From contig NZ_CANKYM010000002.1 in the NCBI RefSeq assembly GCF_947488185.1, positions 310,001 to 374,000 of the forward strand: a stretch of 64,000 bases of DNA, in the 5' to 3' direction. Every line of letters starts with the position of its first letter. The stretch's first letter is position 1. Positions 27,769 to 35,707 of the stretch are shown here, piece by piece. The notes beneath the pieces were generated by a model that searched no databases, was not told the origin of the DNA, and saw only the letters and a list, made by a program, of their open reading frames with translations. The position numbers and the translations under genes were made by a program. Source of the DNA: an uncultured Roseobacter sp. (lineage in GTDB: Bacteria > Pseudomonadota > Alphaproteobacteria > Rhodobacterales > Rhodobacteraceae).

Positions 27769-28314
27769 ATGGCACGACTTCTTTTGACGCTGGCGCTGGT
27801 ATTCTACGCCACCCTCGGCCTCGCACAGCAAGGCGAGACGCCCGCCCCGGAACCCCTGTCCGAGCCGCCAATGACGCTGGAGCGGCTGGCCAACATCATT
27901 CTGAACATCGATGAAGACGCAAAGCTGCGGGGCTCTGCCATCGAGTTCACCATTCAGGATATCCCGGTGATCGTCGTGGCCGATCCGCGCGCCGACAGGA
28001 TGCGGGCCATGGTGCCGATCCGCTCGGCTGATGGATTGGACCCCGAAGAGTTGATGCGCCTCATGCAAGCCAATTTCGACAGTGCACTGGACGCAAGATA
28101 CGCTGTGGCGCGGGGCAGGCTTTGGGGGGTTTTCATCCATCCGCTGTCCCCGCTGGAGCAGGACCAGTTCCTGTCCGCTCTGGCGCAGACCGTGAATGTG
28201 GCGCGCACCTACGGTCAAACCTATTCCGGCGGCGCCCAGGTTTTTGGCGGTGGTGACAGCAATGGTATTTACCAGGACCTGTTGGATGATCTGCGTAAAG
28301 GGCAAGCGCTCTGA
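27769..28314 (+). CDS. Small exported protein of unknown function
   Basis: A 181-residue protein with signal peptide MARLLLTLALVFYATLGLAQQ (cut near residue 20). The mature part begins with a Pro/Glu-rich linker and then a compact alpha/beta domain (FTIQDIPVIVVADPRADRMRAMVPI, LMQANFDSALDARYAVARGRLWGVFIHPLSPL) whose strand order recalls the YbjN / secretion-chaperone-like fold. The ATG at 27769 is preferred to one 33 bases upstream because it starts the signal peptide directly. It sits between cmk and the VPLPA pair with its own 113-base leader. Confidence 0.65.
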   Translation: MARLLLTLALVFYATLGLAQQGETPAPEPLSEPPMTLERLANIILNIDEDAKLRGSAIEFTIQDIPVIVVADPRADRMRAMVPIRSADGLDPEELMRLMQANFDSALDARYAVARGRLWGVFIHPLSPLEQDQFLSALAQTVNVARTYGQTYSGGAQVFGGGDSNGIYQDLLDDLRKGQAL

Positions 28315-28646
28315 GGCAGGGTCATCCGACGTACTCCTCCTCATTAAGGTAGCTTATGCCGTACGTCCGGCCTTTTGTTGGTAAGAAATTGTTAACCAAG
28401 GCAGGGTGAATAGGCTGCGCAGGCCCATTTTCTCGCAGTCACCACATTCTAGTCCTTCTCAGGTCTGAAACCCCCTGGCGGGACCTGAAGTTGGCATACC
28501 ATGACACAAGGCTGCAGTTTTTCCTGTTTTTCTACTGCAATTTCTTGGTCGAGCACGGCAATTTTGCCTGCAGCGGATACTCTGGGTGTGGTGTCAAAGA
28601 TGGGTCTGCGCCGCGCTTTTTGTCGTTGATCAGCGTGAGTTCCAAA
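28315..28646. other. 332-base gap before the VPLPA-CTERM genes
   Basis: Noticeably more AT-rich than its flanks. I see no gene: the only in-frame extension into it is the upstream continuation of the first VPLPA gene, without a credible ribosome site. TTGGT / ACCAA arms (28378-28399) around a 12-base centre are too weak to call. It presumably holds the promoter of the VPLPA pair. Confidence 0.4.
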
Positions 28647-29342
28647 ATGCAACATATCCTTAAGTCAGCACTTTTTTCCGTGGCCATGATGGCGTTTTCC
28701 GTGCCCGTGGCCGCTAAAACCATCGATCTAACCGGCGTGCTTGAATTCTATAATGTCGGAGGGGCGGGATCGCCATTTTCCGAAACACCGGCATTGCTCC
28801 AGGTCTCCATAGAGATCGACGACGTGGCGGCGCCCGATGTGGTCAACGGTGGCGGGATTGGCCAGATTGGCTCCTACTTTACCGCGGTGACCTCCTTTTC
28901 CTATGAAGCGTTTAACGATGCGGAGGAGTCGCTCGGGCAGTGGTCTGCTTTCGATGTCCAACTGGACATGATTGATTTCTTTCTTGGCGATGCGGTGCGG
29001 ATGTTTTCCACCAACATCAGCGGCCCGGAACCTCTCAACCAGATGCAGTTGCTTCTGGAGGGCAGCTCCGACAGTTGGTCTGACCTCAGTCTCGATGAGC
29101 TGACACAAGACAGCTTGCAAGCGATGACAACCACCTGGATCGACGTCAATATGATGATCGGCGAGGGCGTCTTTGGCGGTCGCTGGGCAATTGACCCCGC
29201 AAGCATCGTGGTCGGCGACCCGAGTAAACCGCGCCCCTCACCCGTGCCGCTTCCCGCGGGCCTACCGCTCTTGTTGGCCGGGTTGGGTGCTTTCGGGTTG
29301 GTCCGTCGTGTGCGGGCAGGCAAGACAGAGGACCGCGCATGA
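28647..29342 (+). CDS. VPLPA-CTERM sorting-domain protein, first of a tandem pair
   Basis: A 231-residue exported protein. The signal peptide is MQHILKSALFSVAMMAFSVPVAA; the C-terminus is VPLPAGLPLLLAGLG from residue 200, then a short hydrophobic stretch and basic RRVRAG, the tripartite sorting signal of the PEP-CTERM/VPLPA-CTERM class. The middle is a beta-rich acidic domain without a known catalytic motif. Such proteins are processed by an exosortase and reach the cell surface or matrix; no exosortase is in this window. Its stop overlaps the next start by 4 bases. Confidence 0.85.
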   Translation: MQHILKSALFSVAMMAFSVPVAAKTIDLTGVLEFYNVGGAGSPFSETPALLQVSIEIDDVAAPDVVNGGGIGQIGSYFTAVTSFSYEAFNDAEESLGQWSAFDVQLDMIDFFLGDAVRMFSTNISGPEPLNQMQLLLEGSSDSWSDLSLDELTQDSLQAMTTTWIDVNMMIGEGVFGGRWAIDPASIVVGDPSKPRPSPVPLPAGLPLLLAGLGAFGLVRRVRAGKTEDRA

Positions 29343-30040
29343 TCCGTTCTTTGAAAGCTGGTGCGATTACCACTGCTCTGCTAATGGCCTTCGCAGCTCC
29401 CGTGGCTGCGAAAACCATTAGCTTCACAGGTCTGTTTGAGGCCGAAAACTACCCCGGCGGGTCGAGCCCCTTCGCAGAACAGCCGGCGACGCTGGACGTG
29501 GTGATCGAGATCGACCCGGAGGTGCAGCCAGAAACCTATCAGGAAGTGCCCGGAAACGGATCGATCTCAGCTTACAGCAGCGCCGTTACGTCCTTCACCT
29601 ACGAAGCGTTCGGTGCAGGCGGAGCGTCGCTGGGCCTCTGGTCAATGACCGATCTGTCGTTGGGCGTGATCGACACGCCAATTGAAAATATTGACTTGTT
29701 CACCGTGCAGTCGAACACGTTGACCGGACCAGCGCCGCTCGACACGCTATTGTTGTTCATTGAAGGCGACACCAACATCTTCTCGGGCAGTGGGCTGGAT
29801 CAGCTGACCACGCAAACCCTGCAGGCGATGCACACGAGTCGCATAGACCTCTTCACGGAGGTCGACGGCATGGGATTCGGGATCAGGTTTGCAATCGACT
29901 TCAATAGTATTGAGGTGGTCGACGACATATCCCCCGGTGATATCCCACCATCGGTGGTGCCATTGCCCGCGAGCCTTCCGTTGGTCTTGGCGTCTTTTGG
30001 TATGCTCGGTTTGGCGAAACGCCGCAACAAGCGCGCTTAA
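29339..30040 (+). CDS. VPLPA-CTERM sorting-domain protein, second of a tandem pair
   Basis: A 233-residue paralogue of the preceding protein. Both have AKTI at the mature N-terminus, F/L-TG-x-(F/L)-E, SPF-E-PA, AVTSF-YEAF, SLG-WS, and DQ/DEL-TQ-LQAM-T. The signal peptide ends PVAA and the sorting tail is VPLPASLPLVLASFG from residue 207 plus KRRNKRA. The tandem arrangement with 4-base overlap (ATGA) indicates duplication and coupled translation. A hairpin terminator follows 73 bases after the stop. Confidence 0.85.
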   Translation: MIRSLKAGAITTALLMAFAAPVAAKTISFTGLFEAENYPGGSSPFAEQPATLDVVIEIDPEVQPETYQEVPGNGSISAYSSAVTSFTYEAFGAGGASLGLWSMTDLSLGVIDTPIENIDLFTVQSNTLTGPAPLDTLLLFIEGDTNIFSGSGLDQLTTQTLQAMHTSRIDLFTEVDGMGFGIRFAIDFNSIEVVDDISPGDIPPSVVPLPASLPLVLASFGMLGLAKRRNKRA

Positions 30041-30112
30041 TCACTTGCGATGGACGCCATTTGCCCCTATACGCGGCCTCGTTAAAGCGGGAAAAACACC
30101 GCAGTGGCGAGC

Positions 30113-30144
30113 AGGGCCGGTTCTTCCGGCCCTTTCTCGTTTTT
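30113..30144 (+). terminator. Terminator or attenuator between the VPLPA pair and rpsA
   Basis: A perfect 8-bp stem AGGGCCGG / CCGGCCCT with loop TTCTT, followed by TTCTCGTTTTT. It ends the VPLPA unit and lies 84 bases before the rpsA start, so it might also be an attenuator in the rpsA leader. Confidence 0.65.
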
Positions 30145-30227
30145 CGCTTTGACCAATTGAAACCTCAAAGACCGGCGGAGACAACCGCACGGCCAGACAC
30201 AAAACCAAGTTAGGAAAACGACGCCAC

Positions 30228-31904
30228 ATGGCAAATATGATGGATGAGTTTGAAGCACTCTTAGAAGAAAGCTTCGAAATGGACACACCCGAGGAAGGGT
30301 CTGTCGTCAAAGGCAAGGTGATCGCGATTGAAGCGGGCCAGGCCATCATCGACGTTGGCTACAAGATGGAAGGCCGCGTCGAGCTCAAAGAATTCGCTGA
30401 TCCCGGCGAAGCTCCCAAAATCGAAGTTGGCGACGAAGTAGAAGTCTTCCTGCGCCAGGTCGAAAGCTCCCGTGGCGAAGCCGTCATTTCCCGTGAAATG
30501 GCCCGCCGCGAAGAAGCCTGGGATCGTCTGGAAAAAGCCTACGCCGATGAAGAGCGCGTCGAAGGCGCCATCTTCGGTCGTGTCAAAGGTGGCTTCACCG
30601 TTGACCTCGGCGGCGCCGTGGCCTTCCTGCCCGGCTCTCAGGTTGATGTACGTCCTGTGCGGGACGCAGGCCCTCTGATGGGTCTGAAGCAACCCTTCCA
30701 GATCCTGAAAATGGACCGTCGCCGGGGTAACATCGTTGTGTCGCGTCGTGCGATCCTCGAAGAATCCCGTGCCGAACAGCGCGCCGAAGTCATCGGCAAC
30801 CTGACCGAAGGTCAGACCGTCGACGGCGTGGTCAAGAACATCACCGAATACGGGGCCTTCGTGGACCTCGGTGGTGTTGACGGCCTGCTGCACGTCACCG
30901 ATATGGCATGGCGCCGGGTCAACCACCCGTCGGAGATCCTGTCGATCGGCGAGACCATCAAGGTGCAGGTCATCAAGATCAACAAAGAGACACACCGCAT
31001 CAGCCTCGGCATGAAGCAGCTGCAGGAAGATCCATGGGATCTGGTGGCCGCAAAGTATCCGCTGGATTCCACGCACACTGGCCGCGTGACCAACATCACC
31101 GACTACGGTGCCTTTGTTGAGCTCGAAGCCGGTGTTGAAGGTCTGGTACACGTCTCCGAGATGTCCTGGACCAAGAAAAACGTGCATCCAGGCAAGATCG
31201 TCTCGACCTCCCAGGAAGTCGAAGTCATGGTTCTAGAAATCGACGGTGCCAAGCGCCGCGTGTCCCTGGGCCTGAAACAGACCATGCGCAACCCGTGGGA
31301 AGTCTTTGCGGAGACACACCCCGAGGGCACAGAGGTCGAAGGCGAAGTCAAGAACATCACCGAATTCGGTCTGTTCGTGGGCCTCGACGGCGACATCGAC
31401 GGCATGGTGCACCTCTCCGACCTCAGCTGGGACCAGCGCGGCGAAGAGGCGATCCAGGACTACCGCAAGGGCGACATGGTGCAGGCCGTTGTTTCCGAAG
31501 TGGACGTCGAGAAAGAGCGCATCTCTCTGTCGATCAAGGCCGTGGGCGGGGATAAGTTCGCCGAAGCCGTGGGCGGCGTGAAGCGCGGCTCCATCGTGAC
31601 CGTGACCGTGACGGCCATCGAAGACGGTGGTGTCGAGGTGGAGTACGAGGGCATGAAGTCCTTCATCCGCCGCTCCGACCTGTCGCGTGACCGTGCAGAG
31701 CAGCGCCCGGAGCGTTTCTCCGTCGGGGACAAGGTCGACGTGCGCATCACCAATGTGGACAACAAATCCCGCCGCCTGGGCGTGTCCATCAAGGCGCGCG
31801 AGATCGCGGAAGAGAAAGAAGCCGTGGAACAGTACGGATCTTCGGACTCCGGTGCATCGCTGGGCGATATCCTCGGTGCCGCGCTCAACAAGGGCGACGA
31901 CTGA
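30228..31904 (+). CDS. rpsA: 30S ribosomal protein S1
   Basis: A 558-residue protein made of six S1 RNA-binding repeats, beginning near residues 24, 110, 195, 280, 367 and 454; repeats 3-5 show the clear K-x-I-T-(E/D)-(Y/F)-G-x-F-V pattern (KNITEYGAFVDLGG, TNITDYGAFVELEA, KNITEFGLFVGLDG). S1 recruits mRNA to the 30S subunit. Codon use is strongly biased (GAA, AAG, GTC), as expected for a highly expressed gene. Closed by the strong terminator at 31931. Confidence 0.97.
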   Translation: MANMMDEFEALLEESFEMDTPEEGSVVKGKVIAIEAGQAIIDVGYKMEGRVELKEFADPGEAPKIEVGDEVEVFLRQVESSRGEAVISREMARREEAWDRLEKAYADEERVEGAIFGRVKGGFTVDLGGAVAFLPGSQVDVRPVRDAGPLMGLKQPFQILKMDRRRGNIVVSRRAILEESRAEQRAEVIGNLTEGQTVDGVVKNITEYGAFVDLGGVDGLLHVTDMAWRRVNHPSEILSIGETIKVQVIKINKETHRISLGMKQLQEDPWDLVAAKYPLDSTHTGRVTNITDYGAFVELEAGVEGLVHVSEMSWTKKNVHPGKIVSTSQEVEVMVLEIDGAKRRVSLGLKQTMRNPWEVFAETHPEGTEVEGEVKNITEFGLFVGLDGDIDGMVHLSDLSWDQRGEEAIQDYRKGDMVQAVVSEVDVEKERISLSIKAVGGDKFAEAVGGVKRGSIVTVTVTAIEDGGVEVEYEGMKSFIRRSDLSRDRAEQRPERFSVGDKVDVRITNVDNKSRRLGVSIKAREIAEEKEAVEQYGSSDSGASLGDILGAALNKGDD

Positions 31905-31930
31905 CCCGCAACCGGTCCTTAAATTGCCAC

Positions 31931-31966
31931 AAAAGCCCCGCAGAAATCATTCTGCGGGGCTTTTTT
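31931..31966 (+). terminator. Rho-independent terminator of rpsA
   Basis: A perfect 15-bp stem AAAAGCCCCGCAGAA / TTCTGCGGGGCTTTT with a 4-base loop ATCA, running into a T tract. It lies 27 bases after the rpsA stop. Confidence 0.95.
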
Positions 31967-31981
31967 ATTCGGAGAACGACA

Positions 31982-32248
31982 ATGCGGAAACTGGCGATGA
32001 GCCTTTGTCTCTGCCTGGTGGCAACCAGCGCACAGGCTGGCAACAAGGACAACTTTTTCTCCTTCAAAACCAAGGTTGTGCAAGGTCAATTACAGATGCA
32101 CGGCCACTACGGGAAAAACTGGACCGAAACCGAGGTTCGCAAATCCCTGGAACGTGACTGCGCAGGAGCGGGCAAAACGCTTGCGGCACTGCAACTGGGC
32201 GAGGTGCACAAACGCAAGGGGCAGTCCTTCGTCGGTGTCTGCACATAG
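31982..32248 (+). CDS. Small secreted protein of unknown function
   Basis: An 88-residue protein with signal peptide MRKLAMSLCLCLVATSAQAG (cut after AQA). The mature ~69 residues are basic and contain FFSFKTKVVQGQ and two cysteines (ERDCAGAG and VGVCT at the very end) that could form a disulfide. The start lies 16 bases after the rpsA terminator, so its promoter must overlap or follow the terminator, or it depends on read-through. Family not recognised. Confidence 0.65.
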   Translation: MRKLAMSLCLCLVATSAQAGNKDNFFSFKTKVVQGQLQMHGHYGKNWTETEVRKSLERDCAGAGKTLAALQLGEVHKRKGQSFVGVCT

Positions 32249-32313
32249 CCTGCCAATCAGCAGGTGCGCCAACAGATGACCCCGACGATACGTAAGTCAG
32301 CTGGAACGACAGG

Positions 32314-32343
32314 TTGACGTAACACTATTTGGTATCATATAAA
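32314..32343 (+). promoter_or_regulatory. Sigma-70-type promoter of the cupin-like gene
   Basis: TTGACG (32314-32319) and TATAAA (32338-32343) are separated by 18 bases. The start would fall near 32350, with GAGG and the ATG at 32374 a few bases later. The -10 box lies inside the dyad described next. Confidence 0.55.
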
Positions 32344-32358
32344 GAGATACCAAAAGGT
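32324..32358. promoter_or_regulatory. Operator-like dyad overlapping the -10 box
   Basis: Arms ACTATTTGGTATC and GATACCAAAAGGT match at 11 of 13 positions, including a perfect 8-base core TTGGTATC / GATACCAA, around a 9-base centre ATATAAAGA. The position on the -10 box and start point is typical of a repressor site. No regulator gene is adjacent. Confidence 0.6.
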
Positions 32359-32373
32359 ATTATGAGGTTCATC

Positions 32374-32796
32374 ATGACAACACAGCTACCAGCACTTGCT
32401 CTCTCCCTTACTCTGGCTGCAACCGCTGCAGCCGGGGATGGGATAACACTGACCGACACCGACAGCTTCGACTGGGAAACGACGCCTGAGGGGGTCGCAT
32501 TCGCGCCCCTGCAAGGCGACCGCTTTGTCGAGGCTTATCAGGCGATGGTGCGGCTTCCAGCCGGGATCACCAGTCCGCTGCATGTCAAATCCGCAAATAT
32601 GTTCGGTGTCTTGCTGCAAGGCGAGATGATTCACTACGCAGACGGTACCGATCCGGCCAAGGCTCAGCCCATCGGTGCGGGCGCTTTCTATGAAATCCCG
32701 CGGGGTCTTGCACATGTGTCTGCATGTGTTTCGGCGACGCCCTGCATCGCGTATCTGTATCAGGACGGCGCTTTCGATTTCCAGCCGGTGCAGTAA
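32374..32796 (+). CDS. Exported cupin-like protein (DUF4437-like)
   Basis: A 140-residue protein. The start MTTQLPALALSLTLAATAAAGDG is chosen because GAGG lies 6 bases upstream and it begins a clean signal peptide; an ATG four codons earlier is possible. The mature part looks like a single cupin barrel: VRLPAGITSPLHVKSANMFGVLLQGEMIHY, then GAGAFYEIPRGLAHVSACVS. One metal-type histidine appears in each cupin motif. Two cysteines (ACVSATPC) could be disulfide-bonded. Enzymatic role unknown. Expression is probably controlled through the dyad over its promoter. Confidence 0.7.
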   Translation: MTTQLPALALSLTLAATAAAGDGITLTDTDSFDWETTPEGVAFAPLQGDRFVEAYQAMVRLPAGITSPLHVKSANMFGVLLQGEMIHYADGTDPAKAQPIGAGAFYEIPRGLAHVSACVSATPCIAYLYQDGAFDFQPVQ

Positions 32797-32911
32797 ACCG
32801 CCGCCGCGACACCTCAGGCGGAAAGCTGATCAGATTGAGAAAAGACCCTTGCCGCACAATGCGGCGAGGGTCGCGCTGACATGGCAAGCCCCCGAGTTTC
32901 GCCCCGGTGTG

Positions 32912-34558
32912 CTATTCCGCCGCCGTCCGGTTTGAACTGGTCTCGCCAATGACCTGCTGTTCCAAAAAGCTGCTGATCTGACGATGGGCGACTTCGGAGG
33001 GCGGCAGAGCGTCCCCCGCATCCTTGAAGGTCATCCGCAGCACAGTTGCGGCATTGGCGTCCCGTTCCGTCCGCGGTCGCCAATCAGCGTCCAAATGATC
33101 CGCGAGGTGAACCTCCGCTATTTTCGTGCCGTCTCGGACGTGCCGGATGACGGGATGAATGAAGGCATCAGGCGTGTCACCGAAAACATTGTGCTCGCGT
33201 TTCACATGCATCGTATCCGTGCCGAAATCGCCATACTCGAGGGTCACCATCAGATATTCCCTGCCGGAGAAATCCTCGGCCTCCTGCACCCATTCCACGG
33301 GCACATCATGATAGCTGCGCCCTGCGTCCTCCTTGTCCAGCAGGATCACGTCGCATAGAAATCCTGGTTGTAGAAACACGCCGGCACAGGTGCTGATCCG
33401 GTTAATGATCGCGCGGGTCAAAGCATCGGGGGCAAGCACGGTCTGCGTGGTCGGGTAAACAGTACCCTGAACACGCCCGGCCACAAATTCAGACAAGCAT
33501 TTCACGTTGTGCCGAAAGCCGTGCACAAAGCCGGACATGGTCTTGCGATAGTCGCGCGACTGCATGATCGTACCTGCAAAGAACAAACCCTCAACATTCT
33601 CGCTTTCCCACTCCGACGTCATCGCCGGGAACTTGCCGAAGTGACGCAGCGCGGGCCGGATATCTTCGGCAAAGATATCGGCATCAAAGCGGAAGCCGGT
33701 GCAGGCGATGACACGGTCATAGGTCAGGGTAATCTCGTGATCCTCCGCGGCCCGCATCTGCGCCGTGACGGTGTAGAGCCCATCCTTGCGTTCGATCTTC
33801 ACCGCTTTGGCATCGATCACCGCGTTTTGTGATTTCAGCTGGTAGGTGTCGAGGAAATTGTTGTTCACCGCCCGCAGGTGCCCGACAAAATGCGTCTGCC
33901 AGGCAAAGCGCACCGGGTTCGGGCTCATCACGTGGATCGAGGCCGCATGCTCGACCAGCGAATCCGCGGTCTCGAAGGCGGAATTGCCCTTGCCAAGGAT
34001 CAGCACGCGTTCGTTTTCAAACTGTTCGGGCGTCGGGTCGAAATCGAAATAGTTGTCGACCAGATCGAACCCCTCGATCCCCGGATCCCAGGGCTGCGAC
34101 ACGCCTGTGGCGACGATCACATTGCGGGCGTGATGCGTCGTTCCATCGGAACACCGCAGGGCAAAGACGTCATCGGTCTTCGAGATCTCGACTACGTTGC
34201 TGTCGCACAGGATGCGGTCCTGCATCTGGGCGGCAAAAGCCTCGGCGTAGTCCACGAAATCCTCGGCAGAGGGGAAATATTTCCGGCTCCAGTCCTTGAA
34301 GAGCGTCCCTTCATCGTTCAACAGGGAATTCCAGTCGTAGCGCAGGCGTGTCTCAGCGTTCGAGAGACCGGTGTGTACCTTGTTGATCGAAATGAACTGG
34401 CGATGTCGGGGAAACGTACGAAAGAAACTGCACACCTCCGAACCGCGCTCGAGGATGACAAAATCCATCCCCTTTTTCTGGAAGTAATATCCGGCCTGAA
34501 GCCCTGCCGGACCTGATCCGATCACGCAGACATCGCGTGGTCCATCGCTTTGTGTCAT
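32912..34558 (-). CDS. FAD-dependent oxidoreductase, FOXRED2-like
   Basis: A 548-residue flavoprotein. The FAD Rossmann motif is VIGSGPAGLQAGYYFQKKG near residues 12-30, the second nucleotide motif is LILGKGNSAFETADSL near 190-205, and VIACTGFRFDADIF precedes the FAD-closing segment. The stretch CSFFRTFPRHRQFISINK is like eukaryotic FOXRED2 and bacterial relatives rather than classic Baeyer-Villiger enzymes. The C-terminal ~180 residues form an additional domain (EWVQEAEDFSGREYLMVTLEYGDFG) without a recognised motif. Alone on its strand; the substrate is unknown. Confidence 0.75.
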   Translation of the reverse strand: MTQSDGPRDVCVIGSGPAGLQAGYYFQKKGMDFVILERGSEVCSFFRTFPRHRQFISINKVHTGLSNAETRLRYDWNSLLNDEGTLFKDWSRKYFPSAEDFVDYAEAFAAQMQDRILCDSNVVEISKTDDVFALRCSDGTTHHARNVIVATGVSQPWDPGIEGFDLVDNYFDFDPTPEQFENERVLILGKGNSAFETADSLVEHAASIHVMSPNPVRFAWQTHFVGHLRAVNNNFLDTYQLKSQNAVIDAKAVKIERKDGLYTVTAQMRAAEDHEITLTYDRVIACTGFRFDADIFAEDIRPALRHFGKFPAMTSEWESENVEGLFFAGTIMQSRDYRKTMSGFVHGFRHNVKCLSEFVAGRVQGTVYPTTQTVLAPDALTRAIINRISTCAGVFLQPGFLCDVILLDKEDAGRSYHDVPVEWVQEAEDFSGREYLMVTLEYGDFGTDTMHVKREHNVFGDTPDAFIHPVIRHVRDGTKIAEVHLADHLDADWRPRTERDANAATVLRMTFKDAGDALPPSEVAHRQISSFLEQQVIGETSSNRTAAE

Positions 34559-35027
34559 TCCCGTTCTATCCCTCGCCGTGGTGCTATCGTTTCTAGGCCC
34601 ATTTCTCTCGATGGAAATTTGTGGGCAACCCCGTTGCCAGCTAAGCAGAAACGAGGTTTTCGCGCAATGCGTGCGCTTGCCAAGCGTTCAATGCGGGGGC
34701 GTTCGGGAATGATGTGCCAAACGGCTGGGCATTGGTTATGCGCATTTGATGGTTTGCGACGTGAAAAGTCTTGTGTCCGGGTGCTGGACAAACTCTCTCT
34801 CGGTGGTTCCGAATCATATCGCGACGCTGCGCTGCGGCATTTGGCATACATCCGCCTGCAAGCGCGCACAGTCGCGCAGGGATCGGAAAAAGCGCTATAA
34901 TACAGCGTGTTCGGCGTTAAAAAAGTGACAACGTGGCCACAGGCTCACTTTCCGTAAGCCCGGTTTCTTTCTATAGTTCCGGCATAGGCGCGGCAAAAGT
35001 GCCAACAACCAACAAGGGGACGCTGCC
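34559..35027. other. 469-base gap between the FOXRED2-like gene and ihfB
   Basis: No gene is called: a 116-codon open frame here (34550-34900) has no family resemblance, atypical composition and no ribosome site. The gap holds a TATAAT-like box (34896-34901), a dyad (34922-34951) and GGGG shortly before the ihfB start, so it is best read as the divergent promoter region. Confidence 0.5.
34922..34951. promoter_or_regulatory. Nested dyad upstream of ihfB
   Basis: AAAGTGA (34922-34928) and TCACTTT (34945-34951) flank the 8-base palindrome GTGGCCAC (34933-34940) with 4-base spacers on both sides, so both elements share one centre. It lies 77 bases before the ihfB ATG and could be an operator. 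Confidence 0.4.
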
Positions 35028-35312
35028 ATGATCCGTTCGGAGCTGATTCAAAAGATCGCCGATGAAAATCCACATCTGTATCAGCGCGACGTGGAGCGTA
35101 TCGTCAACACCATCTTCGAGGAGGTGACCGGCGCGATGGCGCGGGGAGACCGGGTTGAGCTGCGCGGCTTCGGCGCGTTCTCGGTCAAGAAACGTGACTC
35201 CCGTGTGGGGCGCAACCCGCGCACCGGCGAAACCGTGCATGTGGAAGAAAAACACGTGCCGTTTTTCAAGACCGGAAAGCTATTGCGTGATCGTCTGAAC
35301 GGGAAATCCTGA
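35028..35312 (+). CDS. ihfB: Integration host factor subunit beta
   Basis: A 94-residue HU/IHF-family protein, the normal length. The start [17 protein letters not shown], the beta-specific [28 protein letters not shown] and the DNA-intercalating arm [23 protein letters not shown] identify the beta subunit. It bends DNA as a heterodimer with IhfA, which is not in the window. It is coupled to the next gene by a TGATG overlap. Confidence 0.95.
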   Translation: MIRSELIQKIADENPHLYQRDVERIVNTIFEEVTGAMARGDRVELRGFGAFSVKKRDSRVGRNPRTGETVHVEEKHVPFFKTGKLLRDRLNGKS

Positions 35313-35662
35313 TGCGATACATCCGCTACGCCTGCATCGCGACCTTTGGGATTGCCTTGATTGCTGTGGCCATTGCCAACCGTGGCATGGTGTCCTTGCA
35401 GTTGATCCCCTCGGAAGTGGCAGGCTGGTTCTCGGTCACGCCGCAGATCGAGCTGCCGCTTTTTCTCGTCATCTTTGGCGGCATTGTCTCGGGCCTGCTG
35501 ATCGGCTTTGTCTGGGAATGGATTCGCGAGCATGGGCAACGGGCCGAAGCGGCGCGCCAGGCCCGAGAGATGCGCCGGCTGGAACGCGAGATCGCCAAGC
35601 TCAAGGGTGAGAAGCACGCAGGCAAAGATGAAGTTCTGGCGCTGCTGGACGAAGCCAGCTGA
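35312..35662 (+). CDS. lapA: LapA-domain (DUF1049) membrane protein
   Basis: A 116-residue protein with two transmembrane segments (about residues 5-25 and 45-68) and a cytoplasmic coiled-coil tail (RQAREMRRLEREIAKLKGEK). This is the LapA/YciS layout; in enterobacteria LapA and LapB adjust LPS synthesis by controlling LpxC turnover. Following ihfB with a one-base overlap is the conserved ihfB-lapA order. No lapB is present here. TrpF starts 45 bases downstream. Confidence 0.82.
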   Translation: MRYIRYACIATFGIALIAVAIANRGMVSLQLIPSEVAGWFSVTPQIELPLFLVIFGGIVSGLLIGFVWEWIREHGQRAEAARQAREMRRLEREIAKLKGEKHAGKDEVLALLDEAS

Positions 35663-35707
35663 TCCTGCGCTCTTGTATCTGGGCCTTGGCCATGCTCAAA
35701 CGCGCCC

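Noticed and set aside
34550..34900. 116-codon open frame between the FOXRED2-like gene and ihfB
   Set aside because: It has no ribosome site, no recognisable domain and a composition mixing Arg, Ser and Cys, more like intergenic DNA.
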